64,000 nucleotides of DNA. It comes from Hyparrhenia diplandra. Lineage: Eukaryota; Streptophyta; Magnoliopsida; Poales; Poaceae. Of this stretch, positions 34,238 to 45,110 are shown piece after piece; within the stretch, counting starts at the first letter, position 1; each line of letters starts with the position of its first letter. Under the pieces are notes generated by a model. It saw only the letters and a list, made by a program, of their open reading frames with translations, did not search any database and was not told where the DNA came from. The stretch is from contig JADLZK010011577.1 of NCBI GenBank assembly GCA_015847255.1, positions 124,001 to 188,000 of the forward strand, read 5' to 3'. The translations under genes were made by a program, and so were the position numbers.

Positions 34238-34960
34238 GACAGGTACCACCTCCCTTCGTCGACCAGCCCACCGTGGTTGCTGTTGCAGGCACTGAGCACA
34301 GCAAACGTAAACGTGATCGCATTTGGCACCCCAACGCTCGTCATCCGGTCGAACAGGACGAGCAAGCGCTGGACGCGGCGTACGTGGATGGCGAGCGCGA
34401 GGATCATGGCGTTCTAGAACGTGAGGTCCCAGCCGCTCGGGCATCCAGTCCAACACCTGCCGCGCGAGCTCCACCTGATAAGCACGTCGCGGGAGCTTCC
34501 GGAGCAGCAGCGCGTGCGCGTAGACCCCGGGGGCCGCGCAGGCACGCTGAGTCATCGGGCGCCAGGTCTGGTCGGGGCGGGTCGCGCTGCATCTCCTGGA
34601 TGAAAAGATCGGCCGCGCTGGTCGACGGCGGTGTTCCACGACACGAGCGACCGGCCCGAGTCCGGGACGCGGCGGAAGACGGCGAGCGTGAGATGGACGA
34701 AGGAGTTGGCGACGAAGACGATTTGGGCTGGCGCGAGGGAGAGCTTGGCAGCCAACATCGTCTGTACACGCCGGGCGCCCGTGGTCAGGAAGTTGTACCT
34801 GCCACCCGCCACGCGACCACCACCATCAAACTACCGCTCCAAATGCTGGCTCACCGTGATCACCGGACGGGCAACGGCGTCTGTCGGTGTGCCTTGAACC
34901 TAGCACAGTTCTTCACCACGTGGTTGGAGATCAACCGAGAGATAGCGGCAGCATTGGCAT
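34238..34960 (-). pseudogene. PPR protein pseudogene fragment, copy 1
   Basis: Minus-strand pieces in order: VANSFVHLTLAVFRRVPDSG, RSLVSWNT, EMQRDPPRPDLAP, YAHALLLRKLPR, VELARQVLDWMPER, MILALAIH and FDRMTSVGVPNAITFTFAVL followed by SACN...HGGLVDEGR. These are plant PLS-class pentatricopeptide repeats; such proteins bind organellar RNA and are usually mitochondrial or plastid. Numerous frameshifts. It ends abruptly at the family 1 promoter. It is a duplicate of 55047-55760 and shares with it the adjoining BAHD-side spacer. Confidence 0.8.
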
Positions 34961-35263
34961 GATCTATGTCTATCTCGTGACGCCGCCGCCGGTGCTCGAG
35001 ACATGGTGGTTCCCTCCCGGTGGTCGTCGCCCTCCCTCTGGAGCACGGCACGTTCTACTCTGTCGGACCACCGCGGCTGGCGGCGATCCGAGGGGGAGGA
35101 GGAGGTAGGTCGGGAGAGAGAGTTAGGTCGGGAGAGAGGGATAGGTCGGGAGACGAGTTCCAGCACGCTGGCCGCTCACGAATACGAAATGAAGAGTAAG
35201 AGTTTGGTTACAATTTTGCTTGCCCATATCTCTCAACTCAACTCCCTTCTACTTATGCATTAC
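34961..35263. other. PPR-BAHD spacer, then LTR-like scrap
   Basis: Up to about 35058 this matches 55780-55880 (shared ATCTCGTGACGCC, CTCGAGACATGG, CCTCTGGAGCACGG). It then changes to a short triplicated phrase (GGTCGGGAGAGAG) and from about 35170 to what may be part of the LTR of the neighbouring gypsy element. Confidence 0.45.
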
Positions 35264-35266
35264 AAC

Positions 35267-36198
35267 CACTAGTACCCAAACAATTTTGCGTGGCGGGTGT
35301 TTTCTATTTTTAGTGGCGGACAAGAGTACTGTCTCTCCCAAAAAGGTCACGGAAAATAATTCTTTTTGCGTGGCGGGCGAAATGTGCCCGCCACGGTACA
35401 TCCATAAAAAAAAAACAAAAAAGCCCGGACCCAATCGGGTTACGGGGCCTAGATACGGACGCCACCAGCGGTCCACCGCCGTCGTGGATCTGCCGCCGCC
35501 GTCGTGGATCTGCCATCGCCGTCGGAGTAAGGAGGCCCGCGCCGCCATGGATCCTCCTTGTCCGTCATGGATCCGCAGTGGAGGCCGCTAGCAGCGCCGT
35601 GGAGGCCCCTTGCGCCTTGGATCCACTCGCCGTTGGTGGAGAAGGCAAGGAGCGCCGCCGTGGATCCTTCGTCCCCGAGCAGCGCCGCGCCTTGCCTCAG
35701 CGCCGCCGTGGATCCTCCCCGAGCAGCGCCATGGAGCGCCGCGGATCTGGATCCGGGTGCCTGGATCCGCCGCCGCCGCTTCTGCCCGCGCGAGCCCGCC
35801 CGCCAGCGACCGACCACGGAGCGCCGCCGTTCGGGAGGAGAAGACCGATGCGGGAGGGAGAGGAGACCGGTTCGGGAGGAGAGGAGACCGGTCGCGCGCG
35901 GCTGGTGAGGAGAGGAATGGGTAGGGGCATTTGAAACCCTAAGTATCGATATTTATACCGAGTACAAGTTATTGGGCCCTTTTGGGCTGTCGATTTCCGT
36001 GGCGGGCCATTTAGGACGCCCGCCACGGTAAGTCTATTTTGCATGGCGGGCAGATCCGCCTGTCGCCATAAATTAAATTGGCCCGTCATGGTTAACCTTG
36101 GGGATTTTTGCGTGGCGGACAAATAGTACACAAATAGTACGCCCGCCACGGAAAATAAAAAAAAGAAGGCATCTCGCAAAATCATTTCGTTACTAGTG
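35267..36198. mobile_element. Small non-autonomous CACTA element, 932 bp
   Basis: Left end CACTAGTACCCAAACAATTTTGCG, right end complemented CACTAGTAACGAAATGATTTTGCG, with AAC duplicated at 35264-35266 and 36199-36201. Sub-terminal regions carry many GTGGCGGGC motifs in both orientations, including a near-palindrome around 35370-35396 (GTGGCGGGCG...TGCCCGCCAC). The middle (35480-35940) is a GC-rich block with frames open on both strands and tandem CGCCGTGGATC phrases, but no recognised domain. It inserted into, or beside, the LTR of the gypsy relic. Confidence 0.85.
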
Positions 36199-36260
36199 AA
36201 CTCTGTTAACAGCAAGCCGCGCAAGCCCATTACGGACCGGCGGGGCGGACACTTGGACGC

Positions 36261-36617
36261 CTAGGCCTCTTCCTTCTCTTGCTGGCTTCGGGTCTCCGGG
36301 GTGTGGGTCGTCGACATCCCCCCTTTTTCTTGAGTGCCGGCTTGGCCCCAAGCCGGAGCAGCCGGGAAACATTGGCGCGAGTCTTCGGCATCCTCCCAAG
36401 TAGCCAATTCTGCATCGAGGCCGGACCATCGAATGAGCAGGTGGGGAACTGAACACGCACCTCGGTGATGAAGTCGGCGTTGCGAATCTTGGGCGGCACC
36501 CGTAGAGAGTCTTCGTGATCGGGTAAGGTCAACCGATGGTGTTGCCGATGGAGGAGCTAGCTTTAGGAGTGACACATGGAAGACGGGGTGTATGGATGAT
36601 GAAGGAGGAAGTTCCAA
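36261..36617 (-). pseudogene. Gypsy chromodomain-like C-terminus
   Basis: The frame reads HPVFHVSLLKLAPP (normal end of the integrase) and then LIRWSGLDAELATWEDAEDS, a chromodomain-like module that in active elements guides integration to particular chromatin. It closes with the common gypsy tail PAAPAWGQAG. A frameshift separates it from the integrase frame upstream. Confidence 0.75.
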
Positions 36618-36722
36618 CTTGTAGGCTACCTTGCCAATCTTGTCAATAATCTTGAATGGCCCAAAGAACTTGAAGCACAGCTTCCGATGAGCACGAAGAG
36701 CAAGAGATGACTCAACAAAAGG

Positions 36723-37478
36723 CTACAGCCGCAAGAAAACATAGTTACCAATGTTGAACTGTCGATCTAATCGGTTCTTGTCCGCCCGATGCTTCATGCG
36801 CTGCTGGGCGCGCAACAAATGCTGCTGAATTGTTGCTTGCATTGTCTGACGCTCAGCTAGTTTGGACGCCACACTTGGAATTGGAGAGACAACTTCATCA
36901 GTGAGCCCGAAGTACCTTGGAGGGTGACCGTACAGGACCTCAAATGGAGAGCGCCCAAGAGCCGAAAAGTGCATCGCTGTTGTACCGAATTTAGCCAATG
37001 AGAGCCATCGTGCCCACCGGCGAGGACAAGAGTGCACGAAACAGCGTAGGTAAGTTTCTAGACATTGATTGACACACTTGGTTTGTCCATCAGACTCCGG
37101 GTGATAAGATAAACTGAGACATAGCTGGACTTGAGCGAGGCGGAATAATTCATCCCAGAAGTTGCTTGTAAAGATCAGGTCCCTGTCAGAGACAATGTAC
37201 TTGGGAAGACCGTGCAATTTGTATATTGTGTCCAGAAAGGCCCGAGCAACCTTCTCGATTATGTACGGGTGGTGGAGGGGAATGAAATGGGAGTACTTAC
37301 TGTACTTATCCACTACCACCATGATGGAATTGGCAAATCTGAAAGTAGGCAGACCATCAATGAAGTCCATGGTCAGGACCTCCCAAGCACCAGATGGCAC
37401 CGGCAAGGGAGAGAGTAAGCTTTGGATACTTGACTCGATCCGGTTTAGCCTGGACACAGATAGCACAAGCAGCCACAA
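36723..37478 (-). pseudogene. Ty3/gypsy integrase core, catalytic Glu replaced
   Basis: An open frame of 251 codons carries the integrase core: TMDFIDGLP (first catalytic Asp), YIVSDRDLIFTSNFWDELF (second Asp) and YHPESDGQTKCVNQCLE. In the family the last motif is normally QTE, the Glu being the third DDE residue. Here codon 37077-37079 is AAG (Lys), a single-base change. It ends RLDRQFNIGNYVFLRL. The enzyme would not be expected to join DNA. The frame is otherwise long and open, so decay is fairly recent or the element was trans-complemented. Confidence 0.85.
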
Positions 37479-37496
37479 ATGCCTTGATATCAGCCT

Positions 37497-38415
37497 TCAT
37501 ATGGGGCCAGGCGAAGAGCTTTTGAATCCTGCTGTATGTGACTGGGAAGCTGGAGTGGCCGCCCAGAGCAGAGCACTGTTGTGCAATGCAGACATGACCT
37601 TAGTGTGCATAGCTTTGTTGATTCCCAGCCAGATACGACCTTTGTACCGAATGATGCCGCCAACCAGAGAGTAGTGTGGAAGAGAGTCAGGACTGATGAC
37701 TAGTTGCTGCAGCAGTTGTTTAGCTTTCTCATCAGATTGGTAACCTGAAACCACTTCAGCAATCCATGTTGGTGTTCTGAGAGGAGATGGCACATGGCGG
37801 CAGGGGGGCAGCGGGGTGTCTAGAGAGGGCGTCAGCAGCTTGATTAGAGACACCCGGTTTGTAGACCACTTTGTACTGCAAGCCAGCCAATTTGGTGCAC
37901 ATCTTCAATTGCCAGGGAGTATGCGGGCGCTGGTCCGTAATGTGAGTAAGGCTCCGCTGATCTATGAATATGATAAATTCAGAATGCTGGAGATAGGACC
38001 GCCAATGATCAATAACAACTAGGATAGCCAGATACTCCTTGTCGTAGGTAGATAAGCCCCTGGTACGAGATCCCAAAGCTCTGGCGACGATCAAACGCAA
38101 TGGGATGACCGTCTTGAAGCAGGACTGCCCCAACTCCAGTATCACTTGCATCGGTTTGAATCGGAAGGGTTTGTTGTAATTGGGCGAGCCGGGGCTGGTG
38201 CCGAGAGCAGGGCTGCCTGAAGAGCCGAAGGCGGAGGTATGATCAGAAGTCCAAACAAACAGGGACGCCCTTCTTCAGAAGATCATAGAGGGCCCGAGCA
38301 ATGACTGAGAAATTCTTTCACGAACTTTTTCTGTAATAACCGGCAAGGCCCAGGAAGCTGCGGAGCTGCTTTACATCAGTGGGAACAGGCCAAGATCTGA
38401 TCGAGTCAGGTGTGA
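37497..38415 (-). pseudogene. Ty3/gypsy RT end, RNase H and spacer
   Basis: The frame at 38151-37756 holds RNase H: ARALGSRTRGLSTYDKEYLA, IDHWRSYLQHSEFIIFIDQR and YKPGVSNQAADALSRHP. Before it, in other frames, are TDASDTGVGAVLLQDGHPIA (the first RNase H strand with its Asp) and QLRSFLGLAGYYRKFVKEFL (RT connection). The frame at 37853-37497 continues into the region leading to the zinc-binding domain (ALHNSA...). At least two frameshifts. Confidence 0.8.
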
Positions 38416-38848
38416 TCTACCTGATGCTGCTATCTGAATGCTTCCCTGTTAAATGTCTCCTATGGCATTAGTTAGTGTAAACTGCAGCACTACCAAGTGC
38501 CAATTTGTTTTCCATGGACTTATTCCCTTCTGATAGAGCACATATGGCAATACTATGAAAACAAAGTAAAATGGACAAAAGGTGTTGCATCTATATGTAA
38601 TACGGAGTATAATTATTGTACGATGGTTTAAAAAATATATAGTGATCGATGCACCGTTTGTTCTAAATAAATAGTCACATATACTCGATGCTTCAGTTCA
38701 AATAGCATTGTGTATACTCGATGCATCGTGTGGATCACTGGTATTTGTATTCTCACTGTTAGGCTTATTTCCTATCAAGATGAGATGATACATTGAAACT
38801 CTTTTTATGGTCATTGCATTCTTTCTTACTTCCTTGACAGCAACGTCG
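38416..38848. other. AT-rich spacer
   Basis: No gene or recognised repeat. Confidence 0.4.
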
Positions 38849-39067
38849 GGAATCCCCTAGTTAAGTAAACAATGTTCTCCAGGTATCGAGTTAATGCAAA
38901 AAGAACAGTTCAGATCAATAGTAAAAGTTAACATTTTATTGGGTTGTCATTTTTGTAGTGTAGCACACAAGTGAATGTCTAAAAAAAGCAACATGAAAAA
39001 GAAATTACAATGACTTTACATTTTTTAAAAAAAAAGGTAAAACAACACTCTTTAAGGGAAAATACAT
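38849..39067. repeat. Dispersed repeat pair with 63222-63446
   Basis: Both read AAGTAAACAATGTTCTCCAG, AGTTCAGATCAAT, AAAGTTAACATTTTATTGGG, GCAACATGAAAAAGAAATTA and TTTAAGGGAAAATACATG in the same order and orientation. The match suggests that a larger block (PPR, BAHD and this flank) was duplicated between the 34-39 kb and 55-63 kb regions. Confidence 0.85.
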
Positions 39068-39375
39068 GTGGGAAATCGGCATCATACATGTCAATGTATT
39101 CAGACAATCTACGGCATCATACATGTCAATGTATTCAGACAATCTACGGTTTCTTCCTTTAATTTACATGCAGAACCGTTTTCAAAAAAATGTTGTTTTC
39201 ATCCTTTGAATAAAAAAATAAACCATATGATTTTTTTTTTTTTATCTTCTGGAGGAATTTATTTGGGACACCAGAAATTTTTCTTCCGTTCAAAACCCTC
39301 TCCTTGATTTCGTTATGGGAAAATACAAAAGTCTCTTCATCATAAATACAAAACGCGTCTGGGCTCAGTCTCCCC
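39068..39375. other. AT-rich spacer with a short tandem repeat
   Basis: CGGCATCATACATGTCAATGTATTCAGACAATCTA-type text occurs twice at about 39077-39150. No gene. Confidence 0.5.
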
Positions 39376-39376
39376 T

Positions 39377-40300
39377 TCATTTCCCGCATGGGCCTCTCCT
39401 AGCTCGGCCTACCTCGGCCCAAGACGCCACCGTGTTGATTCTGTTGAACGAGCTTGGCAATAAAAGTCCGGCGACCTCGGCGTTGCTCGCCACCGCACCC
39501 CTCCACTCCGAGCTGGAGTAGCCTAGGCCAATCTGCGATCTCTCGCCGGGCATCGGGCAAGGCTGACTGTGGCTCAGGCCCCGAGCTGCCCTGCCTCGGT
39601 CCACCGCTGTTGCCCACGAGCACAAGCAGCGCAAGCCATCGGCCATCGACGCCACACGCCTAGACTGCAGGGGCGCCGATCCAGCCTCTACTCCCCGCTG
39701 TCTCCGCCGGCTCCACGGCGAATGCGGCTGCCACGTTGCTGCACGCCAGGCCGCACCATGGCTGCGTCTCAGCGGCCGCCTACCGCGCCCGCTCCTCCAG
39801 CTCCGCTTTCTCCCGACGCGGTGGCGCGCGTCAGCGTTGCCGCTTCCGCGGCCGCTCCATTCCCGCGCGCAGGCGCTCGCACCCTGCCGCCACCATAGCG
39901 TCCTCCGTCGCGCCCTGCTCCGAACGTTCCCCGCCGCCGGCTTCTGCGCCACCCCGGAATCCTGAGCAGCGCGGCAGACGACGAGGATGGCACGTGGTAG
40001 TTGTAGTGCTTGAGGTGGCCGTCGCTGCCGCGCTTCCGCGACGCCACCACCGCGAACCGCGCGACCACATGGACGTCCACAAATAAGCGATTTAGCATTG
40101 CTAGGAGTGGAGGACGTCGGTGGTGACTGGTGAGCAGGCTGTCGGAGACGGAGCAGTGCGCGCGCGCGGCCGGCGGTGAGTGCCACGCCAATCGCGCGAG
40201 CACATTGTGGCCGCCGAACAGCCGATGGACGAGGGGCGAGAAACCTGTCCACCGTCCTGCGTGACTGGCAGCAGCTGGTCGCCGGTGAGCACCTCGACGA
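39377..40300 (-). pseudogene. GC-rich coding-like relic, family not recognised
   Basis: The minus strand has overlapping open frames (291 codons 40252-39377; 178 codons 40305-39769) with GC-rich third positions typical of grass exons. Phrases such as LFVDVHVVARFAVVASRKRG and SSFNRINTVASWAEVGRARR look protein-like, but frames switch repeatedly and much of the rest is Arg/Ala-rich. The last phrase is faintly like a PPR E-motif; I do not rely on this. Confidence 0.3.
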
Positions 40301-40329
40301 GTCAATTAGGCAAAGTCGTTGGAGCTCGA

Positions 40330-40640
40330 AAACGCGGTCCAGGTGAGCTGTCCGCTCCGCAGGCGAGGCTGCCGCTGCGGTAGAACCCGACGGCGAAGAC
40401 GTCTGGCGCGATGCCGAACTCGTTCAGCGTGGCAAACTCCATCCCGTGCCCGTGGAGCATGGCAACGGAGGCCGGGCGTATGGGTGGCGCGCGTGGTCGA
40501 AGCCTCGTATGTCCACACGGTCCAGGTGAGCTGTCTGCGTGGTAGAACCCGACGGCGAAGACATCTGGCGCGATGCAGAACTCGTTCAGCGTGGCAAACT
40601 CCATCCCGTGCCCGTGGAGCATGGCAACGGATCGAGGCCG
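40330..40640 (-). repeat. Tandem duplication of a short coding-like segment
   Basis: About 40330-40478 and 40518-40640 share GGTCCAGGTGAGCTGTC, GGTAGAACCCGACGGCGAAGA and about 75 further bases almost unchanged. On the minus strand each copy reads MLHGHGMEFATLNEF.IAPDV. The unit is about 170 bases and the family is not recognised. Confidence 0.75.
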
Positions 40641-41425
40641 GGATCCAGGCCGGCGCGTAGTTGTATGCAGACATGCATGGATGTGTCATTCTGTCATTGC
40701 CTGCCTCTCCCTCCCCAAAACATGGAAAGAGGCCAGGCCGGACACATCCTCAATCCATCTTTGGCGGCTGAGGCAAATGTGCCAACCAAATCGTTTCTGT
40801 TTTGTTTTGTTGTTGTTGTTGTTTTTGTTCTCAGAAAATGTAAATCACACTTCTCCCTTGTCATTGAAAACCATAGGACACGATCGGATTTACTTTCCCT
40901 ACCAAAATTCCTAAGGAAAACTTTTCACTACCATTTTCATAGCATTTCTGGAAACGAGTAGATTCTACATACATGAATAATTTTCATGCAATACATTTAG
41001 ACACCAAAATAAAAAATACTCAAGTTGTTCTTCTCCAACTTTATAACCCTTAGTAAAAAAAAAATTGGAGAAAACACATGTGGGCTATACCAAAAAAAAA
41101 AAAAAGAGAATAAAATACATGCTCCAGTAAACAAGCAAAATCAGTCCTTTGAGCATGATAAAAAAAAAAATCGCCTTCTAAAAAAATTACGCCTTTCTAA
41201 AAACATGATTAAAAAAAATAGAAAAAAAGAAATTATGAGAACAAAGAAAAGAGACAGCCTTAAAACAAGAAAGGATTCAAAATGATGGAGACAAATCTTT
41301 TCAATAGACAGGTTCAAGAACATTTTGCTTAAACAAAGGCAATAATATTTAGACAACCCGACTCTATTGTATTTGTTCCTAGGGCGATTGCTCACTACTT
41401 AATTTCATGGACTGCAAAATGACAA
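40641..41425. other. AT-rich spacer with poly(A) runs
   Basis: No gene seen. Several A-runs (about 41056-41066, 41090-41105, 41160-41170). Confidence 0.4.
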
Positions 41426-41429
41426 GCCT

Positions 41430-41640
41430 AAACGTTACTGTTCTACTGGTAGCTATTCTTGTCCTGAACGTAGCTGTTGCTGTTCTGAGGGTAGCCACTC
41501 CTTTGTTGTCCTCGGCGAGGGTCGTTCCTCATGTTATCGTTGTCGTGGTAGTAGCCTGAAAGTCCACCATTGGCCCTTGTAGCTGTTCCAATAGTAACTA
41601 CTTGTATACCTGACTCAAACTAACTACCATGGCCATTGTC
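41430..41640 (-). pseudogene. Possible exon of an Asn/Gly/Tyr-rich protein
   Basis: Minus strand from about 41610 reads IGTATRANGGLSGYYHDNDN, MRNDPRRGQQRSGYPQNSNS and YVQDKNSYQ-stop. The composition is like the low-complexity tail of plant RNA-binding proteins. An in-frame stop lies just upstream and no partner exon is certain, so a relic or chance frame is possible. Confidence 0.3.
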
Positions 41641-44600
41641 ATCGCTATGGATGATAACACCATGGACAACTGAAATTGAAAAAAAGGGAACAAATTAACA
41701 AAAGGAGCACGACAGTTGAATTCAATGCAAAGATGAGCACACAAATACACACTGGGATGCTCAGCTGAAGCACAAGATCTAGATAAATAGATCATCAAAG
41801 TTTAGTCAACTGAAAAGGCCAATAATGATAAACCACTACTTGCTAAAATAAAAATGTGCAGGCAGTAACAACACAGCTGGTTTGCAGTGCATAGAAATAC
41901 TTAGCCAGAATGGAAACCAAAGCAAACTATAGTGTTTTTCGTTCGCCTAACTAGTATAAACCTATATTTATCTTTGCAGTAAACTCGAAATAAAACAGTT
42001 TTTTTTGACAGAATCTCACACAAAGGCAGGCGAATGGTTATAAAATGGTCGTGATTGTTACCAAAGAAGGTCGTAGTTGTACCAGTAGCAGAATCAACAT
42101 TACCAAAAAAAAAAAAAGTTAAAGATAATTGACCACAGGTGGGTAAATATGCAAATGGGAGGACCTTCGAAGTAATGAAAAGATAATATTTGTACTGGAG
42201 TGCACCTTCAAGTCGGAGCTGACAATGCCTCTCCCCAGCAAAGCCAAGAAACTCATAGATCCTCGCTGATCAAGCATAGGAGCAAGAGATTCAATCCAAG
42301 CAAAAAGGGATGGAGAATGAGAAGGGGCAAGAGAAGAGATGCAAATTGTGGAGCCACCACTGTCTGAATCGAGGCGGTGTGGGAGAAGCAACTACAGCTA
42401 AGAACTCGAACTCTAGGAAGAAGGCAGGGCCAGAGTGGTAATAGAAGGAGAAAGGTATGATGGGGAGGTGAGCTGGAAGAGCCAAATCTGGATCTGCGTC
42501 GATGTTGGACTAGATGGCCATGTTGGTGTGGGCGCGGCAGTGGTGACAACACCTTTACAGTTTTACAGGAGAAGAGCGAGCGAGCGAAGAGTGACGCAAG
42601 CTAGATTCATTCCCGGGCAGCGGTGGAGATGATTCTGTCCCACGCGGTTTGACAGGGTTTGAGGTGGACAGTTCCAAGCCCTGGCCTTGCCAAATGTGCT
42701 CTTGGCACACCACGTGGGCTTATTCCCGGTGTAGGCCTGCTCCCTCTCACAGGGTTTCAGGCCCGATCCAAGTCAACCCTCGGCCCTCGCATATCCAAAC
42801 AAAGCCTAAAGGGGACCTTAAGAGAAGTTATAACCGCTCCTAGAACTACCTGACATTAATTTCCATAGAACAACAGCTTAAGTTTGCAGTTTGCTACTAT
42901 TGGAAGAACTTTGGAGCATGTATGAGATATTGAATTGTTGTAGTGATTATATTAATTAAGATAGGAAATCCAATTATGCATGTATGTTAATAATGTAGTA
43001 CAGAACTACTTCCTCAATGCCTTATCTCTACTTAGAATGCAAGTTAAAGATATAGATTTGCATGTAAACAATCATAGAAATATAACAAACATACATGGAT
43101 ATTTAACATATTGACACATGCATATTGGTCAGGTATATAATTTGCACTTGAAGATATTGTTTAAGAACTGAATTTGATAAAACAATGAAAATTTTAAATT
43201 AGAGTTTTGATCCATACACCAGTTGCCCAAACCAACAACACGATTTTTTTTTAAAAAAAAAACATGCTGGACTATTGATGGGTCTATTTCTCCGGAGGAA
43301 AATCACACTGCTACAATGTTAGGGAAAATTAATATGTATCAGTTTTTCATAAACACATGGCATTAGTGGTCCTCTACTCCTCTTAGTACAACTTTTACCT
43401 AACTTGAATTCAGAAAGGATCCAATCTCAGTTCTGCCTGACTCTTGTCAACAGGGGTTGACAAAGTAGGCCAATCATTGATGCTCAAAAAAAAAAAAAGG
43501 CCAATTATTATTCAAATCTTATACTCTTGTCGAAGTTAAATGTCTTCTGACAACTCAAAAATACTATGTCATCATACATTTATTTGACAAATGTAATATT
43601 ATAATTATAAATTTTAAATGGGAAAATTACTTTTTTTCATTACTGTTGACCATAAACAGGAGCATTCGGTGGAAAGTGGTGCCCTGAAACTACAAAATGA
43701 CACTTGTATGTATAGCAATGTAATTCCCTAATGGAAGTCAACTGGATGGAGTAACTCCATGATATCTGATACGAACCTTTCGACATAAATTTAACCAGTA
43801 ACATTATATAAAATAGGCACCCCTTCTAACCAGATTACCAGAAGCTAAGATACACATTCAATGCAAGAACTTGAATTTGGTTGACACTATTAATACCTTA
43901 GAGTACATTGGATTTAAAGGTAACATATAGCCATCTTATATTATGGAAAACTAAATCTGATAGGTTGGACCCAAAGGCTGGCTATAATGAAAACAAAACT
44001 TGATGGCGTATAACCATGAGTCAGAGAACAGTACAAAAAGAGAACTATGGCATCAAACCATACATATATTGGCACATATTTTCTCAAATGTATCTGATAT
44101 TAAACCTTTTGAATTGTTTATGTATATGTTTTTCTCAACAGTATCATGATCAGTCTGTGCTGACCTTTACCTTGAATACATTTACTGCAAATTTGAAATA
44201 GCAAGATTCAGAGTATGCATAGATTCATATTATCATGACATAACTGCTTTGAAAAATACATAGTACAAATTTCCAAGCTCCGACTAAATATGAGATAAAA
44301 GAAAAATACAAAGGCAAAAGAAGCACCAAATCAATAAGCTGAATGAAAGGAAAATGAATGTGTTATCTAGGGAACTGTTAAAACCTAAATGCCACTCATC
44401 TATCCACCGACCCTAATTCTCTGTCAACACATGTTACAAGAATCCAAAAAGAGTTCAAGTGCTGCTACCTGAGGTTTTGAGTTCAGAGGCATCAGCAACA
44501 ATTGATTATTTTTATTTTCAAAGAGAAGGATGGTGTGTTAGCCCCCTTTTCAACTTCTATTATCCAAAGAATTTGACAAAGGTTGAAAATAGGAAGCAGT

Positions 44601-44785
44601 GAAAAAGAGAATAGAAAAAAAGTATAGAAGTAGTGCAGAAACAAAAATTTTCCTCTGAACACAGTGCATTTCTGCTGCTAGCTTATTCCTCCACATGCAA
44701 CCAAAAACCTCTAGTGCTTGTTAGCACCATCTATATGCGGCTCCACACACACAAAAATGAAAATAAAAGAATTGTTCTTTACCTT
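41641..44785. other. Long AT-rich stretch, no convincing gene
   Basis: Only a pyrimidine-biased block at 42100-42640 (minus frames of 90-99 codons, Leu/Ser/His-rich, unrecognised) stands out. The rest is AT-rich with short A/T runs and no coding bias. Confidence 0.4.
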
Positions 44786-44789
44786 GGGG

Positions 44790-45110
44790 GTGTTCCCGGC
44801 CACTATCTTATTGGGGTTGAGCTCCCATAAGTCCATAAGCACACCAGGTGTCTCCTGCTACTGCTAGTCGATCTTCTCCAGCAGTCCTCCCTTCAATAGC
44901 TTGATACTATCCAGCAGTCCTTCATGTAGTCGACTGTTTTGCCAAGGATCAATGTCCTGCCCATCTATTTGGCACAATCAACAAGGCACATTTCATCGAT
45001 TTCAGCATATATCTTCTATCCTTTATTGCTCGAGTTCAAAAGGACAAAAAGGAGAGATTTTCCCTTGCCTGAGAAGGTCGCGCAGGTCTGAGAGCATGGA
45101 GTAGTTGGGC
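44790..45110 (-). pseudogene. Unidentified protein-like fragments
   Basis: Minus-strand phrases HEGLLDSIKLLKGGLLEKID, then (after two stops) GVLMDLWELNPNKIVAGNTP, and further up SDLRDLLRQGKISPF, look like helical protein sequence rather than chance. They are broken by stops. I do not recognise the family. They could be exons of one decayed gene together with the Sm-like fragment upstream, but this is a guess. Confidence 0.3.

Larger units (their letters stand above)
36199..38415 (-). mobile_element. Ty3/gypsy retrotransposon, pol 3' fragment
   Basis: On the minus strand, reading 38415 to 36240, come the end of the RT (QLRSFLGLAGYYRKFVKEFL), RNase H, the zinc-binding spacer, the integrase and a chromodomain-like tail. 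Gag, protease and the RT catalytic core are missing, and the 5' side stops abruptly near 38415. After the chromodomain the complement of the sequence at 36201 reads TGTTAACAGAGTT, which could be the start of the 3' LTR now split by the CACTA element (inference). Frameshifts in the RT-RNase H part show it is dead. Confidence 0.85.

Noticed and set aside
39377..40252. 291-codon minus frame as an intact gene
   Set aside because: The frame is Arg/Ala-rich and protein-like segments occur in different frames, so it is a relic at best.
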